DNA from: DSWT01 sp034433375
GTDB taxonomy: Bacteria; Chloroflexota; Anaerolineae; B4-G1; SLSP01
Reading direction: 5' to 3'
Assembly (NCBI GenBank): GCA_034433375.1
Contig: DAOUAQ010000183.1
Coordinates: forward strand, 1-21,371
Length of the DNA stretch: 21,371 nt
Shown: piece after piece, positions 14,206 to 21,371 of the stretch
Layout: each line of letters opens with the position of its first letter
Position numbering within the stretch: the stretch's first letter is position 1
The notes under the pieces: generated by a model
What the model was told of the DNA's origin: nothing
What the model saw: the letters and a program-made list of their open reading frames with translations, nothing else
Database searches by the model: none
Translations under genes and position numbers: made by a program

Positions 14206-14226
14206 AGTGAGTATGGAGACTACTCG

Positions 14227-15459
14227 ATGAGTACCCCTCACGCCAGTGTTATTATTAGTACCTATAATCAGGGCCATTTTATTGGACAGGCCATACGTTC
14301 TGTGTTGGGGCAAACATGGTCAAATTTCGAATTGTTGATTGTGGATGATGGCTCAACCGATAACACCCGCGCAGTCGTAGCCAGCTTTGACGATGCGCGC
14401 ATCCGTTACCTCTATCAGAAGAACCAGGAACGCTCCGCGGCGCGCAACCACGGCATCGAACGAGCGCGCGGCGAAGTGATTGCCTTTCTGGATGCCGATG
14501 ACCTTTACCTTCCACATCATTTGGCGACGCTGACCACGGCGTTGGAGAAGCTTCCAGAATGTGGCTTGCTGGCAGGTGGCAGTGTAACGGTCAATAGTGA
14601 GGGGCAGATTATCAATTTCTATTATCCCTGGCGCGCGCCCGAGCCAACGCCTGACCTGGCCTCGTGTTTGTTTCGCAGTCCGGGGTATATCAACGCGGTG
14701 TTGATCCGCAAGTCTTGGCTGGAGCAAGTTGGTGGGTTTGATGTCACCATGAATCGCGCTGAAGATCGCGATCTCTACGCGCGGCTGGCGCTGGCCGGCT
14801 GCCCGATGGCCTGGACGCCGGCCGTGGTCAGCGTCTACCGAATGCATGGGCAAAACTCCATCCGCGATGCGCAAGCGATGCGGGTAGGGGTGCAGCGGTT
14901 TCTGGACAAGGTCTTTGCGGCGGCGGACTTGCCGGAAGCCGTCCTTGCGCTGAAAGAGAAAGCCTACGCGGCCGGTTATCTTTCCACGGCGGCGCTGGCC
15001 TACGCCGCCGGCGCCGTAGAGCAAGGGCAAGCTGACCTGGCCCAGACCGTGGCGCTTGATCCAACATTGATCGCCAGAACGGCTTCCCAGGTAATGGAAG
15101 GGCTGATCGCCTTCGCCTTGACCTTAACAGGTATTGATGTCCAGACCTATTTTAACGCCATCTTATCCCACTGGCCCGCCGGCGTCCCCTGCCCCCACTC
15201 GCTACGACAAGTTTTGGCGCACTATGCCATTGCTAAAATGTTCCAACGATATGGCGTAGGGGATTTTGCCGCGGTACCGCCCCTCTGGTGGGCAGGTGTG
15301 CGCCGCGATCTGACCTGGTTGCGCAATCGCGGCGTTACGAGTGTCGCTGTGCGAGCCTGGCTCCAACAGTTAAGACCGGCAGCGCAGAGCGCCGTCATTC
15401 CCTATCTTGAGGGGTTCACCCGTGAACAAATTACCGAGTTTGCGCGTCTGGCGAAATAA
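14227..15459 (+). CDS. Glycosyltransferase family 2 with C-terminal TPR-like extension
   Basis: A 410-residue GT2 enzyme. ASVIISTYNQGHFI (6-19), IVDDGSTDNT (38-47) and FLDADD (87-92) mark the donor and metal site; the ED pair of NRAEDRDLYARLAL marks the acceptor side. Residues from about 230 on are helical, with a repeat-like unit AGYLSTAALAYAAGAVEQGQ and TVALDPTLI resembling TPR units. GGAG at 14215-14218 is a good ribosome site for the ATG at 14227, after a 21-base gap. The end overlaps the acyltransferase gene by 38 bases. Confidence 0.9.
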   Translation: MSTPHASVIISTYNQGHFIGQAIRSVLGQTWSNFELLIVDDGSTDNTRAVVASFDDARIRYLYQKNQERSAARNHGIERARGEVIAFLDADDLYLPHHLATLTTALEKLPECGLLAGGSVTVNSEGQIINFYYPWRAPEPTPDLASCLFRSPGYINAVLIRKSWLEQVGGFDVTMNRAEDRDLYARLALAGCPMAWTPAVVSVYRMHGQNSIRDAQAMRVGVQRFLDKVFAAADLPEAVLALKEKAYAAGYLSTAALAYAAGAVEQGQADLAQTVALDPTLIARTASQVMEGLIAFALTLTGIDVQTYFNAILSHWPAGVPCPHSLRQVLAHYAIAKMFQRYGVGDFAAVPPLWWAGVRRDLTWLRNRGVTSVAVRAWLQQLRPAAQSAVIPYLEGFTREQITEFARLAK

Positions 15460-16117
15460 AGTCCGCTGGGCGTTGCGCGCTGTCCTCCCATCGCGCGGCC
15501 TCCGGCGTAACATCATCGGGCGCAACAACGTGCTACAATTGGCGCCGTGCATTTTGCGCGATGTGGTTGTGGATATTGTGGGAGACGGCAATCACATTCG
15601 TATAGGGCAAGACACCTTTATCCAGGGACTACTGATCTACATCCGGGGCAACGGGCATCAGATCGAAATCGGCGAGCGCTGCAGCTTCACGCGCGGCGGC
15701 GCTTTCTGGATGGAGGACACGCGGGGCGTTCTCAGTATCGGTGCAGAAACCACCATCGAATCCGCCCACATTGCCGTCACCGAACCCGGCTCGCGGGTGT
15801 TGATTGGGCAGGATTGTATGCTGGCAACCGAGATCGAGATTCGCACCGGCGATTCACACTCACTGTTAGATGCCGCTACCGGGCAGCGCCTCAACTTTGC
15901 CCAGGACGTTATCTTGCACGATCACGTCTGGGTGGCTGCGCGCGCGCTGATCCTCAAGGGGGTGGAAATCGGCGCCCATTCAGTGGTTGCAGCGGGCGCG
16001 GTGGTGACGCGCTCGTGCGAGCCGGGGGTGATTGTGGCCGGCAATCCCGCCCGTGTGGTGAAAACAGGCATCACTTGGGAACGGAAACGCTTGTATGAAG
16101 GAGCGCCGGAAAAATGA
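15422..16117 (+). CDS. Left-handed beta-helix (hexapeptide) O-acyltransferase
   Basis: A 231-residue protein of imperfect hexapeptide repeats, for example IVGDGNHIRIGQDTFI (52-67), GVLSIGAETTIESAHI (102-117) and ILHDHVWVAARALILKGVEIGAHSVVAAGAVVT (164-196), ending in GVIVAGNPARVVK. This is the trimeric acetyltransferase fold; relatives in polysaccharide loci move an acetyl group from acetyl-CoA to a sugar hydroxyl or amine. The GTG at 15422 is chosen because GAGGGG at 15409-15414 lies 7 bases upstream; a TTG at 15407 in the same frame overlaps that site. It overlaps the previous gene by 38 bases and the next by 4 (ATGA). Confidence 0.87.
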   Translation: MNKLPSLRVWRNKVRWALRAVLPSRGLRRNIIGRNNVLQLAPCILRDVVVDIVGDGNHIRIGQDTFIQGLLIYIRGNGHQIEIGERCSFTRGGAFWMEDTRGVLSIGAETTIESAHIAVTEPGSRVLIGQDCMLATEIEIRTGDSHSLLDAATGQRLNFAQDVILHDHVWVAARALILKGVEIGAHSVVAAGAVVTRSCEPGVIVAGNPARVVKTGITWERKRLYEGAPEK

Positions 16118-17316
16118 CGCCGGTGTTAAGCATCATCATTCCCGCCTATAATGCGGCCGCGCACATCCGGCAAACGTTGGCAAGCGTGTTGGCGCAAACA
16201 CGAGCCGCCCACGAAATCATCGTCGTGGACGATGGTTCCACCGACGCCACGCCGGACATTGTCCGGGAGTTTTCCGCAACGGTGTATTACATCCGGCAAC
16301 CCAATCAAGGGGTGGCGGCGGCGCGCAATCGGGGCTTTCAAGCATCGCAGGGCGCCTGGGTGGCTTTCCTGGATGCGGATGACCTCTGGATGCCGGAGTT
16401 CGAAGCGGAAATGTTGGCAACGGCGGCCATCGTCAACAGTCAGATTGGCGTCATCTGCTGTGCGTTGCAGAATATCAATGTCAATGGGGAATATCAGGGT
16501 GCGCCACGGCGACTGGGATCAGAAGGGATACTTAAAACAGCACAACTGCTTTATCAGAATGCTTTGCATCCTTCAGCCAGTATCATTCGCCGCGAGGTCT
16601 TCGCGCATGTGGGGATGTTTGACCCAACGTTGGCGGCGCAGGAAGATTGGGACCTGTGTCTGCGGATTGCCGGCGCTGGGTATGCCTATTACTATCTGGA
16701 TAAAGTCTTATCCACCTACCGGCAAACGCCGGGCAGCCGCTCGCGCCGCTTGACAGCGGTATGGGAAAGCAATCGGCGTATCCTGGAACGGTTTTACGCC
16801 CAGGACAACCTCGGCGCAGACGTTTTGGCGCTACGCGCGGAAGCCTTTGCCCGCGTTGACCTAGCGTATGCGGCTGAACTCTATCGCGCGGGGGATGTTT
16901 CAGAAGGGGAGCAAGCATTGCTAACTGCATTACGAACACATCCGCTGCTGTTGGAAATGAAACACACCTATTACGAAATCGCCTGTGCGGAACAACCGCG
17001 CGGCGACCTGGGGGGTGTCGAAAATCTTGACCTGCACGCGGGGGCGCAGCGTTTAGATACCATTCTAGCCGCGTTGACGAACATCACGCCGGTTCAGCGC
17101 GCACTGGCCTATAAAATGGGGTATCTGGCCTTGACGGAGTTGGCGTATCAACAATCGTCTAGCCGGCAGGGGCTGTTGTATGCCTGGCGCGGCTTGCGGA
17201 GTGGAAAGGCGTCGGTAGTGGATCGCCAGTTGTGGCTCCTGATGGCACAAACCGGAATCGGTAAACGTTGGGCGCAGCGCGCACGCGCATGGCTCTTCGG
17301 ACGGAGAGGAATTTGA
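16114..17316 (+). CDS. Glycosyltransferase family 2 with C-terminal TPR-like extension
   Basis: A 400-residue GT2 enzyme. LSIIIPAYNAAAHI (5-18), VVDDGSTDAT (37-46), GVAAARNRGF (66-75) and FLDADD (85-90) form the GT-A site; AAQEDWDLCLRIA carries the ED pair. From about residue 235 to the end it is helical, with a TPR-like unit AELYRAGDVSEGEQALLTAL and a following Pro. Similar tails occur in the GT2 proteins at 11414 and 14227. The start is coupled to the previous stop by ATGA, and the last bases overlap the next gene. Confidence 0.9.
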   Translation: MTPVLSIIIPAYNAAAHIRQTLASVLAQTRAAHEIIVVDDGSTDATPDIVREFSATVYYIRQPNQGVAAARNRGFQASQGAWVAFLDADDLWMPEFEAEMLATAAIVNSQIGVICCALQNINVNGEYQGAPRRLGSEGILKTAQLLYQNALHPSASIIRREVFAHVGMFDPTLAAQEDWDLCLRIAGAGYAYYYLDKVLSTYRQTPGSRSRRLTAVWESNRRILERFYAQDNLGADVLALRAEAFARVDLAYAAELYRAGDVSEGEQALLTALRTHPLLLEMKHTYYEIACAEQPRGDLGGVENLDLHAGAQRLDTILAALTNITPVQRALAYKMGYLALTELAYQQSSSRQGLLYAWRGLRSGKASVVDRQLWLLMAQTGIGKRWAQRARAWLFGRRGI

Positions 17317-18269
17317 AAGACAATCCTTTAGTTTCAGTCGTGACTCCCTCATATAACTCGGCAGCCTACATTGGCGCGACATTGGAAAGCATCCAAATAC
17401 AAGATTATCCGGCTATTGAGCACATCGTCATAGATGGCGGCTCGACTGACGGTACGCTGGAGATTCTGGCGCGCTATCCGCAGCTTGTGTGGACCAGTGA
17501 GCCGGATAAAGGGCAATCCGACGCCCTCAACAAGGGCTTTCGCCGTGCGCAGGGGGAAATCATCGGCTGGCTCAACGCCGACGACACCTACCAGCCAGGC
17601 GCTATCAGCACGGCGGTCACATATTTTCTGGCGCACCCTCAGACAATGGCAGTGTATAGCGAATGTCGCGTCATAGACGAGGCCGGTCATTTCTTGCACT
17701 TCTACGGAACGGAGGATTTTGACCTGCGCACTCTATTGCTCCACGATTACATCCCGCAGCCGACGGTCTTTTTCCGCCGGGAAGTATTGGACACGGTCGG
17801 GCTGCTCAACGAAAAATTGCACTACGTGATGGATTGGGAATACTGGTTGCGTATCGGCCGGTACTATCCGATGACCCGCTTGCCCGACGTGACCCTGGCA
17901 AACTTACGGGTGTGGGATGCCTGCAAGAGCATCGCGCACGCGCCCAAGTTTGATTTGGAGTATTTGGAAGTCTTGGCCTCTCTCCTGACGGTATCGCCTT
18001 ATCGAGAGATGCCCCGGAGTCTCCACCGGCGCGCCGCGCGGTTGGCGCGTTCTCGGCATTTTATGGCCAGCGCCTTTGCTGCGCACAACGCCGCTGCGCG
18101 GCGCCAAACCCTTAGCGCTCTCACGCGCGGCGTCTGGTATAATCCACGTTGGCTGTTCAATCTGGGGATCTGGTCTATTGGTGGGGAAGCGGTCCTGGGC
18201 AAAACGTGGGCCGCCGCGCTGCGGCGGGCCGCGCGGTGGGTGATGCGCCGGCAACGGCTTGATGGGTAG
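17313..18269 (+). CDS. Glycosyltransferase family 2 (DGGSTD subgroup)
   Basis: A 318-residue GT2 enzyme, close paralogue of the one at 11414. NPLVSVVTPSYNSAAYI (4-20), VIDGGSTDGTLEIL (39-52), SEPDKGQSDALNKGF (62-76) and WLNADD (86-91) are nearly the same in both. The start is TTG at 17313, overlapping the previous stop as TTGA, with GGAGAGG at 17303-17309 upstream. An ATG at 17289 would add eight residues before the conserved start; it is possible but less well placed. Late motifs IPQPTVFFRRE and HYVMDWEYWLRIGRY are present. Confidence 0.9.
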   Translation: MKDNPLVSVVTPSYNSAAYIGATLESIQIQDYPAIEHIVIDGGSTDGTLEILARYPQLVWTSEPDKGQSDALNKGFRRAQGEIIGWLNADDTYQPGAISTAVTYFLAHPQTMAVYSECRVIDEAGHFLHFYGTEDFDLRTLLLHDYIPQPTVFFRREVLDTVGLLNEKLHYVMDWEYWLRIGRYYPMTRLPDVTLANLRVWDACKSIAHAPKFDLEYLEVLASLLTVSPYREMPRSLHRRAARLARSRHFMASAFAAHNAAARRQTLSALTRGVWYNPRWLFNLGIWSIGGEAVLGKTWAAALRRAARWVMRRQRLDG

Positions 18270-18278
18270 GAGGCTTGG

Positions 18279-19484
18279 GTGAAAATTCTGCACGTGAACG
18301 AACATAATGCCCTGTGTGGGGGAGTGGAAGGGTATGTATCCGACGTCATTGCACTCCTACAACACGCGGGCCATGAAAACCGGCTGATCTACCATCAAGC
18401 CGCGAGAGAGGCAGCCCTGGATAGCGCAGCAGAGTATATCCCGTACCGGGAAGCTGGCGGCAATATCAAATCCGCGTGCGAAAAGATCACGCGCTTGCTT
18501 GCGCGCGAAAAACCGGATGTAGTTTTTATCCACGCAGTCTACCATCCGGCCATAATTGCAGCGGCAGTCGCGCATACACCGGCGCTGATGTATGTGCATA
18601 GCCCACACGCTGTTTGTCCAGGCGATGCTCAGTACTGGCGGCGCTCACAACGCGTGTGTCCGCGCGCCGCTGGCTGGCGTTGTCTGCTATATGCCCAGGT
18701 AGAGCAATGTTGCTGGGGGCACAATCCACTTCACCATCTTGCCGGCTTAAAGCGGGTCCAGGACACGCTACACACGCTACATCACACCCTCCAGCAAGTT
18801 TTGGTAGGCAGCGTGTATATGAGAGACCTGCTCATCCGCAATGGAGTGCCGGCGCACAAACTGCGCGTTTTGCCTCCATTTTTTCTCAACACTCCAGAAA
18901 ACAATCCACACACCTTGCCGCCATTGAACCCGCCTTTGCTGCTGTTTGTAGGTAGAATGGTGCCGGAGAAAGGGATGGCACATCTTCTGCAAGCTCTGAC
19001 GCGTGTTCCAGGTGAATGGCAGCTTCTAATGATCGGCGACGGGCCAAATGCCCCAACCTGCCAGCAACAGATTGCGACGGCAGGGCTGTCTTCACGGGTG
19101 CGGTTGACCGGCTGGCTCACGGCAGCCGAGTTACAACCCATTTACCAACAGGCCAGCCTGCTGGTCATGCCGGCCCTATGGCCGGAACCGTTTGGCCGCG
19201 TTGGCCCGGAGATTATGGCGTGGGGAAAGCCCGTCGTTGCCTATGATGTTGGAGGCATCCATGAGTGGCTACACCACGGTGAAAATGGGCTACTGGTCAG
19301 ACCAGGAGATATCCTTGGTTTGGCGGCGGCGATCACGCAACTCTTAACCGATGCGGCGTGTCGGGCGCAGTTGGGCGCACGCGCCCAACAATCCGCGCGG
19401 CAACAGTTCGCCGCGACAGCACACCTGGCTGCGCTCAATGCGTGTTTTGCCGAAGCGCAGACGCAGTTCGGAGCACGGTCATGA
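18279..19484 (+). CDS. Glycosyltransferase family 4
   Basis: A 401-residue GT-B transferase. MKILHVNEHNALCGGVEGYV with the Gly loop at 14-18; MYVHSPHAVCPGD (104-116) begins a cysteine-rich stretch (Cys113, 127, 135, 144, 145), somewhat like the Cys cluster of the GT4 at 10056. The C-terminal half has LLLFVGRMVPEKGMAHL (220-236) and the E-x7-E donor motif WPEPFGRVGPE (Glu303, Glu311). The GTG start at 18279 is firm: AGGAGG at 18268-18273 is five bases upstream, overlapping the previous stop. The end overlaps the next ATG by four bases (ATGA). Confidence 0.9.
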   Translation: MKILHVNEHNALCGGVEGYVSDVIALLQHAGHENRLIYHQAAREAALDSAAEYIPYREAGGNIKSACEKITRLLAREKPDVVFIHAVYHPAIIAAAVAHTPALMYVHSPHAVCPGDAQYWRRSQRVCPRAAGWRCLLYAQVEQCCWGHNPLHHLAGLKRVQDTLHTLHHTLQQVLVGSVYMRDLLIRNGVPAHKLRVLPPFFLNTPENNPHTLPPLNPPLLLFVGRMVPEKGMAHLLQALTRVPGEWQLLMIGDGPNAPTCQQQIATAGLSSRVRLTGWLTAAELQPIYQQASLLVMPALWPEPFGRVGPEIMAWGKPVVAYDVGGIHEWLHHGENGLLVRPGDILGLAAAITQLLTDAACRAQLGARAQQSARQQFAATAHLAALNACFAEAQTQFGARS

Positions 19485-20491
19485 TGCGGTTTCTCAAAAA
19501 CCCATTGACGCGCCACCTCAAACGGTGGGGGAGCCAGCACTATAACCGGCTGCTTGATCGTCTGATCAAAAACCCGGTGGCGCGCCCAGACCCAGTGTTT
19601 ACGTATCTGGCGCCGTTGCTTTTTCCGGCGCAAAAAGCGCGGGCGCGGCGTCGAGAAATGTATATCACGACAGTCGGTAAGAACGACGGCGCCGGGGCGC
19701 AAATTCAAGCCGTATTTTCAACCATGCTTTTTGCGCAGATGCAGGGGTTTACGTATGTGCATACACCTTTTACAGCCATTGAACATGCCGATAATCCTTT
19801 ACATTGGGCTTCGCAATGGGAAACGTTTATGGGGTTAGGTTACGGTGAAATGCCGGTGGAGGCGCTTCCGCCCGAAACAAAACGGGTACAACTGGCTTCG
19901 ATTGGTCGGTTGCTCGGTCGTGCCGGAACGCTCTATCTTGTTCCCCATTGCCATCCTTATGCCGACGCTTTCCCAGATCAGTACATACTGTTAAAAGAAC
20001 GATTCAGCCAAAAATATCACCACGTGCCTAAAAACGTGCCGCACTTCAACGATCCAACACGTTGCAATGTAGCAATCCATATTCGACGCGGTGATGTGAC
20101 CCCAAAAACTCATCCTCTGAGATATACGGCCGATTCGTATAACCTCACTGTGTTGGAAAAGATCCAGACCGTTTTGCGGGGTTTAGGTATTGACCCGTTG
20201 ATTCATGTTTATTCTCAGGGTGCCGTTGAGAATTTCAGTGAATATGCGCGTCGGGAGATGTGTTTGCACATCAATGAATCCGCATTCGCCACATTTCATG
20301 CTATGGTGACAGCCGACATCTTGGTAATGTCCAAAAGTTCGTTTAGCTACAGCGCCGCTTTGCTTTCAACGGGCATTGTATTTTATCAAAAGTTCTGGCA
20401 CACCCCCTTGAGAGAATGGATTAACACTGAAAACAATGATTTTGGTTTTCAAATTCAACCGTCCCTTCTCAAGAGAGAATATCATAACTGA
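19481..20491 (+). CDS. Fucosyltransferase-like protein (HxRRGD motif)
   Basis: A 336-residue protein. VAIHIRRGDV (197-206) carries the H-x-R-R-x-D motif that binds GDP-fucose in alpha-1,2/alpha-1,6 fucosyltransferases. Near the end, MVTADILVMSKSSFSYSAALLS and the nearby FYQKFWHTPLREW fit the second conserved region of that superfamily. The N-terminal GKNDGAGAQIQAVFSTMLFAQ corresponds to the usual Gly-rich loop, though it differs from the classical GT11 GRLGNQMFQ. It would cap or branch the glycan with a deoxy-hexose; donor identity is inferred. The ATG at 19481 overlaps the previous stop (ATGA); an upstream frame to 19358 is only read-through of the previous gene. The 3' part becomes AT-richer. 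Confidence 0.7.
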   Translation: MMRFLKNPLTRHLKRWGSQHYNRLLDRLIKNPVARPDPVFTYLAPLLFPAQKARARRREMYITTVGKNDGAGAQIQAVFSTMLFAQMQGFTYVHTPFTAIEHADNPLHWASQWETFMGLGYGEMPVEALPPETKRVQLASIGRLLGRAGTLYLVPHCHPYADAFPDQYILLKERFSQKYHHVPKNVPHFNDPTRCNVAIHIRRGDVTPKTHPLRYTADSYNLTVLEKIQTVLRGLGIDPLIHVYSQGAVENFSEYARREMCLHINESAFATFHAMVTADILVMSKSSFSYSAALLSTGIVFYQKFWHTPLREWINTENNDFGFQIQPSLLKREYHN

Positions 20492-20501
20492 GAGGTTTTC
20501 T

Positions 20502-21245
20502 ATGAATTTATTACAACTGGCTAAGAAAGTTGTTCCAACATTCATATACCATAAGTTGAGTGTTCTCTATTACGCAGTTTACTATCTTAATCGGCGCACG
20601 ATGTCGCAAATTGGACAAGATTTCTGGGTTTTCGGTGAAGTATTCAACGAAAAAGAAAGAGGGTTCTTTGTGGATGTTGGCGCTGCCGATGGTGTTATGT
20701 TGAGTAATACTTACATTCTTGAGAAAAGATACAAATGGCAAGGGATTTGCATAGAAGCGAACCCTGAGTTTTATGCGCGCTTAAAGCGCACACGTAGCGC
20801 AAAATGTGTACATGCATGTGTGAATTCAGTTGAAGGTGTTGTTAAATTTAGAATAAATGGTGTTGAGGGGAGCATTATTGATAGTGACCTGCAATCCAGA
20901 ACAAGCGAGAGCAATATCATAGAGATAGGGGCAAAGAGATTAACCTCCATACTGCTCGAGCAGTCAGCTCCAGATATAATTGACTATTTATCTGTTGATG
21001 TAGAAGGCGCTGAGGACCAAGTTCTTACAGAACCACTTTTTGAAAAATATAGATTTAATTGCATGACTATTGAAAGACCAAGCGTCGTCCTAGATGCAAT
21101 TTTACGCCGAAATGGATATATCCCAACCAGAATGATGCTCGGGCTTGATACATATTATATTCATGAGTTATTCTATACCGAATATGTTAAAAACGTGTAC
21201 AAATTCTGGGAGAAATTCTCCAGGCGTTGCCAAACGAAATTATGA
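20502..21245 (+). CDS. FkbM-family methyltransferase
   Basis: A 247-residue SAM-dependent methyltransferase. FFVDVGAADGVMLSNTYILE (55-74) is the SAM-binding loop, CIEANPEFYARLKR (83-96) the acidic strand end, and DYLSVDVEGAEDQVL (161-175) the FkbM motif that follows. Family members O-methylate sugars or polyketides; here it probably methylates a glycan hydroxyl, which in some O-antigens ends the chain and gives the export signal read by the Wzt C-domain. The ATG at 20502 is chosen because AGAGG (20491-20495) precedes it by six bases; the frame to 20436 overlaps the previous gene. AT-rich compared with the middle of the operon. Confidence 0.88.
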   Translation: MNLLQLAKKVVPTFIYHKLSVLYYAVYYLNRRTMSQIGQDFWVFGEVFNEKERGFFVDVGAADGVMLSNTYILEKRYKWQGICIEANPEFYARLKRTRSAKCVHACVNSVEGVVKFRINGVEGSIIDSDLQSRTSESNIIEIGAKRLTSILLEQSAPDIIDYLSVDVEGAEDQVLTEPLFEKYRFNCMTIERPSVVLDAILRRNGYIPTRMMLGLDTYYIHELFYTEYVKNVYKFWEKFSRRCQTKL

Positions 21246-21286
21246 AAAAAACGTATGTATGAGTCTACTGCAAAAAGTCCTTCTTG

Positions 21287-21313
21287 ACCGCCAAGACGCC
21301 AAGTTCGCCAAGG
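21287..21313. repeat. CGCCAAG unit repeat (partial)
   Basis: Iterated units CGCCAAG/ACGCCAAG/TTCGCCAAGG lie downstream of the last gene. The period is close to that of the CACGAAT repeats, but the unit differs. No inverted arm is seen before the window ends. The rest of 21246-21371 shows no gene or terminator I can support. Confidence 0.45.
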
Positions 21314-21371
21314 AAATCGAATAATTGATGAATAATTTCAAGAGATTTACCCGTTTTCACAAATTATCTTC

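Noticed and set aside
14353..15030. Long open frame on the minus strand (225 codons), and a similar one at 8216-8830
   Set aside because: Both lie fully opposite genes with clear family motifs, show no recognisable domain and have no ribosome site; they are shadows of GC-rich coding DNA.
19358..19480. Longer start for the fucosyltransferase-like gene
   Set aside because: The extension overlaps the GT4 coding end; ATGA coupling at 19481 is the common pattern in this operon.
21259..21324. Mini frame of 21 codons after the last gene
   Set aside because: Mostly translation of the CGCCAAG repeat, no ribosome site, no homology recognised.

Overview
The window reads as part of a bacterial surface-polysaccharide (O-antigen, capsule or exopolysaccharide type) locus. 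Every supported gene is on the + strand. The mix of a Wzm/Wzt-type ABC exporter, many GT2/GT4 glycosyltransferases, toxin-antitoxin cassettes, a GxxExxY protein and short hairpin repeats built from CACGAAT units resembles environmental Chloroflexota (Anaerolineae-like) genomes. That assignment is an inference from gene content and style; no rRNA or other phylogenetic marker is present.

Layout. Positions 3-350 hold the 3' end of a glycoside hydrolase (beta-galactosidase-like). Positions 447-4914 are a scrambled accessory zone. It contains three truncated 5' copies of the wzt ATPase gene (458-730, 1509-1931, 2889-3446). A Phd/YefM-PIN pair (765-1509) sits between the first two copies, and an MNT-HEPN pair (2020-2761) sits between the second and third. 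The intact permease gene wzm (3443-4282) and a GxxExxY gene (4383-4754) follow. Six CACGAAT hairpin repeats, plus one clear and one decayed half copy, punctuate this zone; two of them lie in frame inside wzt copies. Positions 4915-6183 carry the only full-length wzt. Its nucleotide-binding domain (NBD) is GC-rich like the neighbours, while its C-terminal substrate-binding domain and the following CgeB-like glycosyltransferase (6260-7342) are clearly AT-rich, so this looks like a mosaic made by recombination.

Positions 7379-8956 encode a secreted, membrane-anchored Asp-box (BNR/sialidase-like) propeller. From 8975 to 21245, eleven genes run head to tail with overlaps or gaps of at most about 20 bases: GT2, GT4, GT2, a polytopic membrane protein, GT2, a hexapeptide acyltransferase, GT2, GT2, GT4, a fucosyltransferase-like protein and an FkbM methyltransferase. 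This is almost certainly one transcription unit.

Working model. The cytoplasmic glycosyltransferases build an oligo- or polysaccharide on a lipid carrier. The acyltransferase and methyltransferase decorate it. Wzt recognises the finished or capped glycan through its C-terminal domain and drives export through Wzm. The polytopic protein is either a lipid-linked glycosyltransferase or a polymerase. The stacked wzt stumps, each followed by a different gene cassette, look like the record of repeated exchange at this locus, using the conserved wzt NBD and possibly the hairpin repeats as join points.
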